Origin: Caldifarciminota bacterium
GTDB lineage: Bacteria; Hydrothermota; 32-111; QNBC01
Direction of reading: 5' to 3'
NCBI GenBank assembly: GCA_023132105.1
Contig: JAGLYS010000333.1
Span: 1 to 5,371, forward strand
DNA: 5,371 nt
Both the position numbers and the translations under genes were made by a program. The notes beneath the pieces are model-generated. The model was not told the origin of the DNA. It worked only from the letters and a program-made list of their open reading frames with translations, and ran no database searches. This document shows positions 1 through 5,346 of the stretch, in pieces (the first letter of the stretch is position 1; each line of letters begins with the position of its first letter).

Positions 1-1209
1 TACCTTAATAATTCAATATATTTTTCGATTTATTCAAGTCAAAAATACTATCTATACGGTGGTTTAAGTTATAATAATGATTTTTCGAACTTCTTTGCAC
101 TATCACACTATATATCTCAACGATTTAATCTTAATAATAATACAAGTGTTAATTCAACGATTAAATACTATATATATAAAAGAAATCTTGATAAGAATTT
201 CGATCAACAATATATTATTTCGAATAAATTACTATATAGGTTTCCAAATGGTAATATTTCATTGAATATTGATAATACTTTCTTTAATAATTATTTTAAC
301 AACCAAATAGAAACAGGTGTATATTGGGATTGGAAAAATATTATGATTCAATATTCATTAGGGTATCTTGATGATAATAGCTTGATTTATAATAGATCAG
401 GTATATTTAATATGTTTTATATCAAAAGTAAGTATAAAAATATAAGCTTGGCTACAAAATTCAAAACTATTAACAATAATTTTGAAAGAATTACAGGAGA
501 GTTATCATATAATCTCAATTATACAACAATATCAGCGGTATATAGTTGGTCTAACGCATATAATAATTTTTATTTTACTTTTAGGACAAGGGGTATTGTT
601 GAAGATATCAATTTTAATTATCTAAGAGGTTATGTATTTTATGATAAGAATAATAATCATATATATGATAAAGAGGATATAGGTGAATCGGATATTGGCA
701 TATACATCGATGGAAAATTAAGAGGGATTAGTAAAAAATCGGGAAGGTTTATAATTCCGTTTATCTCTCCCGGTAAACATACAATTTCTATTGGAGTGGC
801 AACAATACCTGCTTATATCGGAACGGATGAAGGAGCAAAAGAAATTTTAATATCAAGGTTCGGATTTCATGATATAAACTTACCACTGTTTAAATTAGGT
901 TCAATCTCAGGAAAAGTATTTTATGATGCCAATATGAATGGTTTCTATGATGAGGGGGAAAAGGGGCTTCCAAAGGCAGTTGTGGAAATGGCTGGTAGAT
1001 GGACAATTACGGATGAGAATGGCAACTATATTTTAGCAAATTTGATACCCGGACAGTATATCCTTTCCATCTCAACAATTCCCGAAGGGTATAGAATTTC
1101 AATATATAATCTTAGGATGATAATATATCTAAAACAGGGTAGTATAATTAAAGATATAGATTTCGGTATTGTAAAAAAAGAGAAAACAATCATTATGAAG
1201 GAATTTTAA
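1..1209 (+). CDS. C-terminal part of an outer-membrane usher-like surface protein with two SdrD-B-like domains (5' end outside window)
   Basis: The frame is open from base 1 to the TAA at 1207-1209, giving 402 residues with no N-terminus. A TTG at 262 could be taken as a start, but the frame continues upstream of it with the same composition, so I treat the gene as truncated by the window edge. Residues 1 to about 205 are rich in Asn, Tyr, Ser and Phe with alternating polar and hydrophobic residues, as in transmembrane beta-barrels. Two related Ig-like domains follow. The first starts near residue 208 (GYVFYDKNNNHIYDKEDIG) and the second near residue 300 (GKVFYDANMNGFYDEGEKGL). Each has the DxNxNxxxD calcium-loop pattern of SdrD-B-like domains and a later SPGKH or IPGQY turn. 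A barrel followed by such repeats resembles bacterial usher-like outer-membrane proteins; that assignment is inference. A carboxypeptidase-regulatory-like surface protein is the alternative. The 3' end overlaps the convergent small gene by 17 bases. Confidence 0.72.
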   Translation, partial: YLNNSIYFSIYSSQKYYLYGGLSYNNDFSNFFALSHYISQRFNLNNNTSVNSTIKYYIYKRNLDKNFDQQYIISNKLLYRFPNGNISLNIDNTFFNNYFNNQIETGVYWDWKNIMIQYSLGYLDDNSLIYNRSGIFNMFYIKSKYKNISLATKFKTINNNFERITGELSYNLNYTTISAVYSWSNAYNNFYFTFRTRGIVEDINFNYLRGYVFYDKNNNHIYDKEDIGESDIGIYIDGKLRGISKKSGRFIIPFISPGKHTISIGVATIPAYIGTDEGAKEILISRFGFHDINLPLFKLGSISGKVFYDANMNGFYDEGEKGLPKAVVEMAGRWTITDENGNYILANLIPGQYILSISTIPEGYRISIYNLRMIIYLKQGSIIKDIDFGIVKKEKTIIMKEF

Positions 1210-1594
1210 ACCTATAACTAATCAATGTTCCGTTTTCCTTGTATGTTGCAATATATGTTCCTTTATTTAAATCATCCTTAATCGTATCTATACTTCTTTG
1301 TAAATTATCACTATTTAGATTATTTATAGTATATCTCTTCATATCTCCATTCTTCGATTTTATATAAAGAATATTATTTTTGAATTTTTCTTTATAGTTG
1401 AAATTTTTATATATTATTTTCGGATTATTATGTTTTAAGGGTATAGTAGTAATATTCCCTGATTCGCTCTTTGGAAATATTATTCGAATACATATTGCCC
1501 CGGAAGCGGTTTTGCTATTATTAGCATAAATATTTGTTCCTTTTGCTAAGATTGCAAGAATCACAAGAAAGATGGTTATTTTTATGTTCTTCAT
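1193..1594 (-). CDS. small exported protein of unknown function, behind a sigma-54 promoter
   Basis: The gene encodes 133 residues. The N-terminus is a clear Sec signal peptide: a basic MKNIK, a hydrophobic core at about residues 6-17, and a likely cleavage site after IYA (residues 22-24). The only cysteine (C35) is not in a lipobox, so a soluble periplasmic, secreted or surface protein is expected. The mature part is about 109 residues, Lys/Asn rich, and ends in a predicted beta-hairpin (GTYIATYKENGTLISYRF, 112-129). I do not recognise the family. The C-terminal half loosely recalls the FlgD-Ig or T9SS sorting-domain fold, but this is weak. The ATG at 1594 is supported by GGAGG at 1601-1605 with a six-base spacer. 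The gene follows a sigma-54 promoter and tandem enhancer-like palindromes, directly downstream of an NtrC-type regulator, so it is probably that regulator's target. Its 3' end overlaps the convergent surface-protein gene. Confidence 0.85.
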   Translation of the reverse strand: MKNIKITIFLVILAILAKGTNIYANNSKTASGAICIRIIFPKSESGNITTIPLKHNNPKIIYKNFNYKEKFKNNILYIKSKNGDMKRYTINNLNSDNLQRSIDTIKDDLNKGTYIATYKENGTLISYRFKIPS

Positions 1595-1617
1595 CCGGCA
1601 CCTCCATAAATATAATA

Positions 1618-1633
1618 TGCAAATATGGTGCCA
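1618..1633 (-). promoter_or_regulatory. sigma-54 (RpoN) -24/-12 promoter for the small exported protein
   Basis: Read on the minus strand the sequence is TGGCACC-ATAT-TTGCA, which matches the sigma-54 consensus TGGCACG-N4-TTGCW at every position but one. The invariant GG (1632-1631) and GC (1620-1619) are separated by exactly 10 bases. The predicted start of transcription is near 1607, leaving a leader of about 13 bases that holds the GGAGG ribosome site before the ATG at 1594. Correct strand, spacing and position make a chance match unlikely. Sigma-54 promoters need an AAA+ activator, and one is encoded immediately upstream on the same strand. Confidence 0.9.
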
Positions 1634-1692
1634 GAATATGGTATTGTTAAACTACATAATAATGGGGTTTAGAAAGAGGACAATCGCAATAG

Positions 1693-1710
1693 TGTACAAT
1701 ATATATTACA
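1693..1710. promoter_or_regulatory. proximal enhancer-like operator, TGTA-N10-TACA
   Basis: TGTA at 1693-1696 and TACA at 1707-1710 form an inverted repeat with a 10-base AT-rich spacer, centred at 1701.5. This is about 95 bases upstream of the predicted sigma-54 transcription start, the usual distance for activators of the NtrC family. A second site of the same form lies 21 bp away centre to centre, so both would be on the same helix face. Binding by the adjacent response regulator is inference from position and symmetry. Confidence 0.6.
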
Positions 1711-1711
1711 A

Positions 1712-1733
1712 TATGTAATAATATTATTACATA
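1712..1733. promoter_or_regulatory. distal enhancer-like operator, 22-bp perfect palindrome containing TGTA-N10-TACA
   Basis: Bases 1712-1733 read the same on both strands. The core is TGTA (1714-1717), ten A/T bases, then TACA (1728-1731), centred at 1722.5, about 116 bases upstream of the sigma-54 start. It has the same form as the site at 1693-1710. It includes the stop codon of the response-regulator gene (1727-1729). It contains no G/C-rich stem or T-run, so a terminator role is less likely than protein binding. Confidence 0.65.
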
Positions 1734-3046
1734 GTTATATTGAACTTGTTCAATTTTATATAGATATTCTGTCTGGTCAACCCGGATTGTTTTGCCATTT
1801 CAGTTATTTTGCCGTTACACTGTTTGTAAAGCGTTTGAAAATATATTTTTTCGAAATTATATTTTGCATCTTTGTATACCACTCCTTGATAACTGAAATT
1901 TTTCTTGAAATATTTAAAATCATTAGCCGATACTATTTTGCTTTTGGTTAGTATAGATGCTTTTTGTATGACATTCTTGAGTTCTCTAACATTACCTTTC
2001 CAATCCTGCTGAATTAAATATAAAAGAGCATTTTTAGAAAATTCTTTTTGCCCATTGGAAAACAATTTAAGGAAATGCTTAGCCAGAACACCAATATCTC
2101 CTCTTCGTTCTCGTAGTGGTGGGATGTCTATTGTTATACCGTTTATCCGGTAATACAAATCTTCACGAAGCGTTTTTTGAGAAAGAAGTTCATTAACATC
2201 TTTGTTAGTAGCACTAACAAGTCTTATATCTACCTTTTTAATAGATGTACTCCCGACAGGGGTATATGTTCCGGAATCTAGGATTCGAAGAATTTTAACT
2301 TGAAACTCGGGGCTTGCATCACCTATTTCATCAAAAAACATAGTGCTATTATCCGCTTTAATTATTAGCCCATCCTTATCTTTGTTTGCTCCTGTAAATG
2401 CTCCCTTAGTATAACCGAAGAGTTCGCTTTCGAGTAGAGTTTCGGGGATTCCGCTACAATTTATTGCAACGAATTGATTATCGCTTCTATTACTTAATTT
2501 ATGGATCGCATTTGCAACCAATTCCTTACCCACTCCACTTTCCCCTAAAATAAGGACATTAATATTGTAAGGAGCAATATTTTTAATAAGTTCTATAATG
2601 TTACTCATAACTTCCGATGTGTAAACAATCCCAAGTCCTTCCGGAGTACCACTCAATATACTCATCAATCTTATATTTTCATTTTTTAATCGTTCATGCT
2701 CCAGTACTTTATTTAGTATATTGCTTACCTCTTTTATGGAAAAGGGTTTTTTAAGGTAATCGTATGCTCCGGCTTTAATTGCTTCGATTGCACTTTCAAT
2801 GGATGCAAATCCCGTTATCATAATAATTGGAATATCATAATTAGGTTTGATTTTCTTGATTAGCTTTATCCCGTTAATATCAGGAAGAATCAAATCACAT
2901 AATATTACATCGATTCTCTCTTTTGATAGTATTTTTAATGATTCTGATGCACTGTATGAATGATACAGTTGATATTGATCTAATCCTTCTTCCAAAATAT
3001 CATGAATACTTTTGTCATCATCAATGAGTAAAATTTTATCTTTCAT
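1727..3046 (-). CDS. NtrC-family sigma-54-dependent response regulator (receiver, AAA+, Fis-type HTH)
   Basis: The protein has 439 residues, a normal length for the family, with all three domains. The receiver (about 1-120) has acidic residues D9-D11, the phosphoacceptor D51 (CDLILPDING), T78 and K100 (YLKKPF). The AAA+ sigma-54-interaction domain (about 140-375) has Walker A GESGVGKE at 168-175, the sigma-54-contacting GAFTGA loop at 215-220, Walker B MFFDEIGD at 236-243, sensor I near N281, arginine-finger residues R294 and R300 in REDLYYR, and sensor II in WKGNVREL at 349-356. A Fis-type helix-turn-helix occupies about 396-437. Every catalytic and switch residue is present, so it should be an active, phosphorylation-controlled activator. 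The ATG at 3046 has GGGAG at 3053-3057 with a six-base spacer. No histidine kinase is in the window. The sigma-54 promoter just downstream is its likely target. Confidence 0.97.
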   Translation of the reverse strand: MKDKILLIDDDKSIHDILEEGLDQYQLYHSYSASESLKILSKERIDVILCDLILPDINGIKLIKKIKPNYDIPIIMITGFASIESAIEAIKAGAYDYLKKPFSIKEVSNILNKVLEHERLKNENIRLMSILSGTPEGLGIVYTSEVMSNIIELIKNIAPYNINVLILGESGVGKELVANAIHKLSNRSDNQFVAINCSGIPETLLESELFGYTKGAFTGANKDKDGLIIKADNSTMFFDEIGDASPEFQVKILRILDSGTYTPVGSTSIKKVDIRLVSATNKDVNELLSQKTLREDLYYRINGITIDIPPLRERRGDIGVLAKHFLKLFSNGQKEFSKNALLYLIQQDWKGNVRELKNVIQKASILTKSKIVSANDFKYFKKNFSYQGVVYKDAKYNFEKIYFQTLYKQCNGKITEMAKQSGLTRQNIYIKLNKFNITM

Positions 3047-3066
3047 ATAATTCTCCCAATATTTTT

Positions 3067-3090
3067 TGAATTAATCGATTTTTCAATTCA
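3067..3090. repeat. imperfect inverted repeat TGAATT-N12-AATTCA in the regulator leader
   Basis: TGAATT (3067-3072) and AATTCA (3085-3090) are inverted copies flanking the small palindrome AATCGATT (3073-3080). The element lies between the predicted minus-strand transcription start and the ATG of the response regulator, so it could be a weak RNA hairpin or an operator. In such AT-rich sequence a chance origin is quite possible. Confidence 0.3.
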
Positions 3091-3093
3091 CAG

Positions 3094-3121
3094 TTGATTT
3101 ATTCATATATATATATATAAT
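3094..3121 (+). promoter_or_regulatory. candidate sigma-70 promoter for the RNA methyltransferase gene
   Basis: TTGATT (3094-3099) is followed after 16 bases by a perfect TATAAT (3116-3121). This predicts a start near 3128 and a leader of about 67 bases before the GTG at 3195. The spacer is an AT dinucleotide run (3105-3118), so -10 matches are easy to find here; TATGAT at 3132-3137 is another candidate. Confidence 0.45.
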
Positions 3122-3144
3122 AATACATTAATATGATATGTCAA
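3117..3144 (-). promoter_or_regulatory. candidate sigma-70 promoter for the response-regulator gene
   Basis: On the minus strand TTGACA (3144-3139) is followed after 16 bases by TATTAT (3122-3117). The predicted start is near 3110, giving a leader of about 64 bases. The -10 box coincides with the -10 box of the divergent plus-strand candidate, so the two promoters would compete for polymerase. The -35 match is exact, but -10 alternatives exist in the same AT tract. Confidence 0.5.
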
Positions 3145-3194
3145 GGATTATTAAAAATCATTTATCATAATGGATAATTACTAATGGTGTAAAA

Positions 3195-3719
3195 GTGGAT
3201 AATGTAAAGGTTTATAATAAAGACGGGGGAAATATAACAGGATACAAAAGAGATTATATAGTTCTTCTGGATAACCTCAGGAGTTCATATAATGTAGGTA
3301 ACATTATTAGGGTAGTCGAAGCATTTGGTTTTAGAGAAATATGCTTTACCGGCATAACAGCATGTCCTCCTCATAAAAAGATAATGAAAACAGCAATGGG
3401 TGCAGAGAACTATATTGAATTCAGATATTTTAGGGAGAGTGTTGAGGGTATAATGTATTATAAAAAAAGAGCATACCCGATTATTTCACTTGAAAGAACA
3501 AATAGAAGTATAAAACTTATGGAATTTCCATTTAAATCAAAAGGATGTGTTGTTCTTGGCAATGAAGCTTTAGGAATTAATTCTAAGATATTAGAGCTAT
3601 CCGATGCCATAATTGAAATACCAATGTATGGCTTTAAAAACTCAATCAATGTTTCAAATGCATTTAGTATGCTGGCATATGAAATAGTTAGAAGAGAAAA
3701 AACGGATAAAAGGTTTTGA
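3195..3719 (+). CDS. SpoU/TrmH-family RNA 2'-O-ribose methyltransferase (SPOUT fold)
   Basis: The gene encodes 174 residues, close to the minimal catalytic SpoU domain, with no N-terminal substrate-binding extension. Motif 1 is NVGNIIRVVEAFG (33-45, with the conserved Arg at 39). Motif 2 is VVLGNEALGIN (119-129). Motif 3 is IPMYGFKNSINVSNAF (142-157), which forms the trefoil knot that binds S-adenosylmethionine. The PPHKKIMKTAMGAENY stretch (58-73) is also typical of small TrmH-like enzymes. The substrate is a ribose 2'-OH in tRNA or rRNA; which one cannot be read from the sequence. The start is GTG at 3195: the frame is closed upstream by TAA at 3168-3170, and no ATG, GTG or TTG lies near enough downstream to keep motif 1. 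The ribosome site is weak (GGTG at 3186-3189). The TGA stop overlaps the -35 box of the next gene. Confidence 0.92.
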   Translation: MDNVKVYNKDGGNITGYKRDYIVLLDNLRSSYNVGNIIRVVEAFGFREICFTGITACPPHKKIMKTAMGAENYIEFRYFRESVEGIMYYKKRAYPIISLERTNRSIKLMEFPFKSKGCVVLGNEALGINSKILELSDAIIEIPMYGFKNSINVSNAFSMLAYEIVRREKTDKRF

Positions 3720-3744
3720 CATATTATAATTTATTCTTTATTAT
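3716..3744 (+). promoter_or_regulatory. sigma-70 promoter candidate for the DUF3307-queT pair, possibly giving a leaderless mRNA
   Basis: A perfect TTGACA (3716-3721), overlapping the methyltransferase stop codon, is followed by a 17-base spacer and TATTAT (3739-3744), one mismatch from consensus. Transcription would begin at about 3751, two bases before the ATG at 3753. No Shine-Dalgarno is visible before that ATG, which fits leaderless initiation. Confidence 0.6.
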
Positions 3745-3752
3745 TATAGTAT

Positions 3753-4505
3753 ATGAGTGAGAATACCTTTTTATATTTTATGATAATTGCCCATGTACTG
3801 GGAGATTTTACTTTTCAAACATCACAAATAGTTAAAATGAAAATGAAGAGCAATATCGGTTTGTTTATTCATCTGATTATTGTTTTGTTTTTTTATCTTC
3901 TAATCGGATTATTCTATTTTAGCCCTAAGTACATATTTGCTATTTCCATTATCTTTATATCTCATTATATCATTGATTATTTTAAGATTGTACTTGGAAG
4001 AAAACACAATATAAGTGGAGTTAAAGCTTCTCTCTCACTTATTGCAGATCAAATCCTGCATTTGTTTTTTATGTTGCTTGTTTTTTATGCCTTTAAGCCA
4101 TGGGTAATGAATAATTTAGGTTATGATTTTATCACTGCTGTTTTTTCTAAAACACAGTTAGGCAGTAATTTACCTGATAAGATCATTATTTTCTCGGCTT
4201 TCATTATGCTTGTAACAAGAGGAGGAACGGTATTTGTTAAAACTTTTACCGGGAGATTTGATAATAAAATTTTCAATGAAAAATGTAAAAATTATTTTGA
4301 TGGTGTTGTTATTGGAGAGGTAGAGAGAATAATAATTTTCGTTCTTTTTATTTTAAAACTCTATATTTTTGTGGTATTTGCTATTGTTCTAAAATTGGTA
4401 TATCAAAGATACTGTGTTAAAGAAGAGATTTGTGATTATAAAGGAACTTTTTATTCGGTAATTTTAGCGATATTGTTAGGAACGATTTATAATTTTATAT
4501 TTTAA
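3753..4505 (+). CDS. DUF3307 family integral membrane protein
   Basis: The protein has 250 mostly hydrophobic residues with about six or seven likely membrane segments (for example about 36-56, 61-80, 95-115, 143-156, 192-218 and 234-250). Hallmarks of DUF3307 are present: AHVLGDFTFQT at 13-23 near the N-terminus, SHYIIDYFKI at 70-79, ADQILHL at 98-104, and GVVIGEVERIIIF at 184-196 before the final helices. The conserved polar residues sit in or next to membrane helices (H14, D18, H71, D75, D99, H103). The biochemical role of the family is not established to my knowledge. The ATG at 3753 has no Shine-Dalgarno but lies just behind a good promoter. The stop codon overlaps the queT start by one base (TAATG), so the two proteins are probably made together. 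A shorter start at M10 would cut into the first conserved segment and is less likely. Confidence 0.88.
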   Translation: MSENTFLYFMIIAHVLGDFTFQTSQIVKMKMKSNIGLFIHLIIVLFFYLLIGLFYFSPKYIFAISIIFISHYIIDYFKIVLGRKHNISGVKASLSLIADQILHLFFMLLVFYAFKPWVMNNLGYDFITAVFSKTQLGSNLPDKIIIFSAFIMLVTRGGTVFVKTFTGRFDNKIFNEKCKNYFDGVVIGEVERIIIFVLFILKLYIFVVFAIVLKLVYQRYCVKEEICDYKGTFYSVILAILLGTIYNFIF

Positions 4506-4969
4506 TGATCAGATATATTGTAAAAGCCGGTTTAGTCGGAGCATTATATATTGCATTGACACTGGTTTTTGCACCGATTAGTTATGGACCTATTCAGATA
4601 AGAGTAAGTGAAATGCTTACCATTTTACCTGTAATAGATATTGCAGCAATACCCGGTTTGTTTATAGGTTGTATGTTGGCAAATCTTATTGGTGGGTATG
4701 GACCATGGGACATTTTCCTTGGAAGCTTTATAACGCTGATTGCCGCATTGTTTTCTTATTTGATTGGGAAAAAGATATCTCCTTATCTTTCTCCTCTTTC
4801 TCCAATTATCTTAAATGCTTTAGGTGTTAGTGCTTATCTTTCATTTTTAACAAATACACCGTATCTTTTCATTGTAATTAGTATATTTATTGGAGAGGCA
4901 ATTTCAGCAGGTGGTCTTGGTATTCTGCTTTATTGGCTTATAGTAAAGAGATTGAAAATTAAGGTGTAA
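4505..4969 (+). CDS. queT: QueT-family queuosine precursor transporter (ECF S component)
   Basis: The protein has 154 residues, a normal length for small ECF substrate-binding subunits, with about five or six membrane segments. The family signature GPIQIRVSEMLTILP (28-42) is strongly conserved in QueT proteins. It is followed by AAIPGLFIGCMLANLIGG (47-64), PWDIFLGS (67-74), and a C-terminal helix pair with GEAISAGG (130-137). QueT is believed to import a queuosine precursor (preQ0, preQ1 or queuine) for tRNA wobble-base modification. It needs the shared ECF module (two ATPases and EcfT), which is not in the window. The ATG shares its A with the upstream TAA, and no close Shine-Dalgarno is present, so translation probably depends on re-initiation after the DUF3307 gene. 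No preQ1 riboswitch is visible upstream. The 3' end overlaps the convergent DUF3467 gene by 11 bases. Confidence 0.9.
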   Translation: MIRYIVKAGLVGALYIALTLVFAPISYGPIQIRVSEMLTILPVIDIAAIPGLFIGCMLANLIGGYGPWDIFLGSFITLIAALFSYLIGKKISPYLSPLSPIILNALGVSAYLSFLTNTPYLFIVISIFIGEAISAGGLGILLYWLIVKRLKIKV

Positions 4970-5243
4970 AACCAATATTTTGTCCGGTATTTTTAGATAT
5001 TTTTATTTCACCGAATTGTTCTTCAAATTTTTTTATATTATCCTGTAATGTTTTCAAAAGCATTTTTGTATTTTGAGGTGTCATAACGATTCTTGAATAA
5101 ACCCTTGCTTCGCTTGTCCCCGGCATTATTCTTGCAAAATCCATTATAAATTCCGATGTTGAATGACTAACTATTACAGCATTGGAATATGTTCCTTCAG
5201 CTTGTTCCTTATCAAGTTTGATATTTATCTTCTTTTGTTCCAT
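4959..5243 (-). CDS. DUF3467 family protein
   Basis: The gene encodes 94 residues, soluble and without a signal peptide, at the usual family length. It has the DUF3467 pattern throughout: INIKLD at the start, EGTYSN (16-21), SHSTSEFIMDFARIMPG (26-42), SRIVMTP (50-56), and an amphipathic helix with KTLQDNIKKFEEQFGEI (64-80). The molecular role of the family is unknown to me; members are small cytoplasmic proteins found in varied bacterial contexts. The ATG at 5243 has a full AAGGAGG Shine-Dalgarno (5248-5254) four bases upstream, and a near-consensus promoter sits about 24 bases above the start. This points to strong, probably constitutive expression as a single gene. It converges on queT with overlapping 3' ends and shows no functional link to it. 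Confidence 0.93.
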   Translation of the reverse strand: MEQKKINIKLDKEQAEGTYSNAVIVSHSTSEFIMDFARIMPGTSEARVYSRIVMTPQNTKMLLKTLQDNIKKFEEQFGEIKISKNTGQNIGFTP

Positions 5244-5266
5244 ATTGCCTCCTTAAATATATTCGG

Positions 5267-5295
5267 AATATATACTTATTTAGGTCGAATGTCAA
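5267..5295 (-). promoter_or_regulatory. sigma-70 promoter for the DUF3467 gene
   Basis: On the minus strand a perfect TTGACA (5295-5290) is followed by a 17-base spacer and TATATT (5272-5267), one mismatch from TATAAT. The predicted start near 5260 leaves a leader of about 17 bases that carries the AAGGAGG site. Strength, spacing and position agree. Confidence 0.75.
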
Positions 5296-5309
5296 TAATG
5301 GATTTCTTG

Positions 5310-5333
5310 GGGCGGTGCTTTCAAGCACCGCCC
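5310..5333 (-). terminator. strong GC-rich hairpin, probable terminator between minus-strand genes
   Basis: Eleven perfectly complementary base pairs (5310-5320 with 5323-5333, core GGGCGGTGC/GCACCGCCC) stand out in an AT-rich setting. The hairpin begins about 13 bases after a possible minus-strand stop codon at 5347-5349 and just before the DUF3467 promoter, which is where a terminator would be expected. No good T-run follows on either strand (CAAGAAATCC on the minus strand; ATATAAAATTTT on the plus), so it is not a textbook intrinsic terminator. A transcript-stabilising or barrier role is the alternative. Confidence 0.5.
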
Positions 5334-5346
5334 ATATAAAATTTTA

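Noticed and set aside
262..264. TTG as a start of the surface-protein gene
   Set aside because: The frame continues upstream to base 1 with the same beta-barrel-like composition, and no Shine-Dalgarno precedes the TTG.
77..265. 62-codon open frame in the second plus frame
   Set aside because: It lies inside the surface-protein frame, which is open from base 1; it has only low-complexity Ile/Asn-rich content and no ribosome site.
1490..1594. lipoprotein signal in the small exported protein
   Set aside because: The single cysteine (C35) is preceded by SGAI, not a lipobox, and lies beyond the Sec cleavage site.
1634..1692. IHF site between the enhancers and the sigma-54 promoter
   Set aside because: I looked for WATCAA-N4-TTR on both strands and found no convincing match.
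3458..3649. 63-codon minus-strand open frame
   Set aside because: It is entirely antisense to the RNA methyltransferase motifs 2 and 3, which explain this DNA fully.
3720..3752. preQ1 riboswitch upstream of the DUF3307-queT pair
   Set aside because: The gap is only 33 bases and almost entirely A/T, with no C-rich loop or pseudoknot pairing; the 3047-3194 region has none either.
5299..5340. short plus-strand open frame starting ATG at 5299
   Set aside because: It is only 13 codons long and runs through the hairpin, with no ribosome site.
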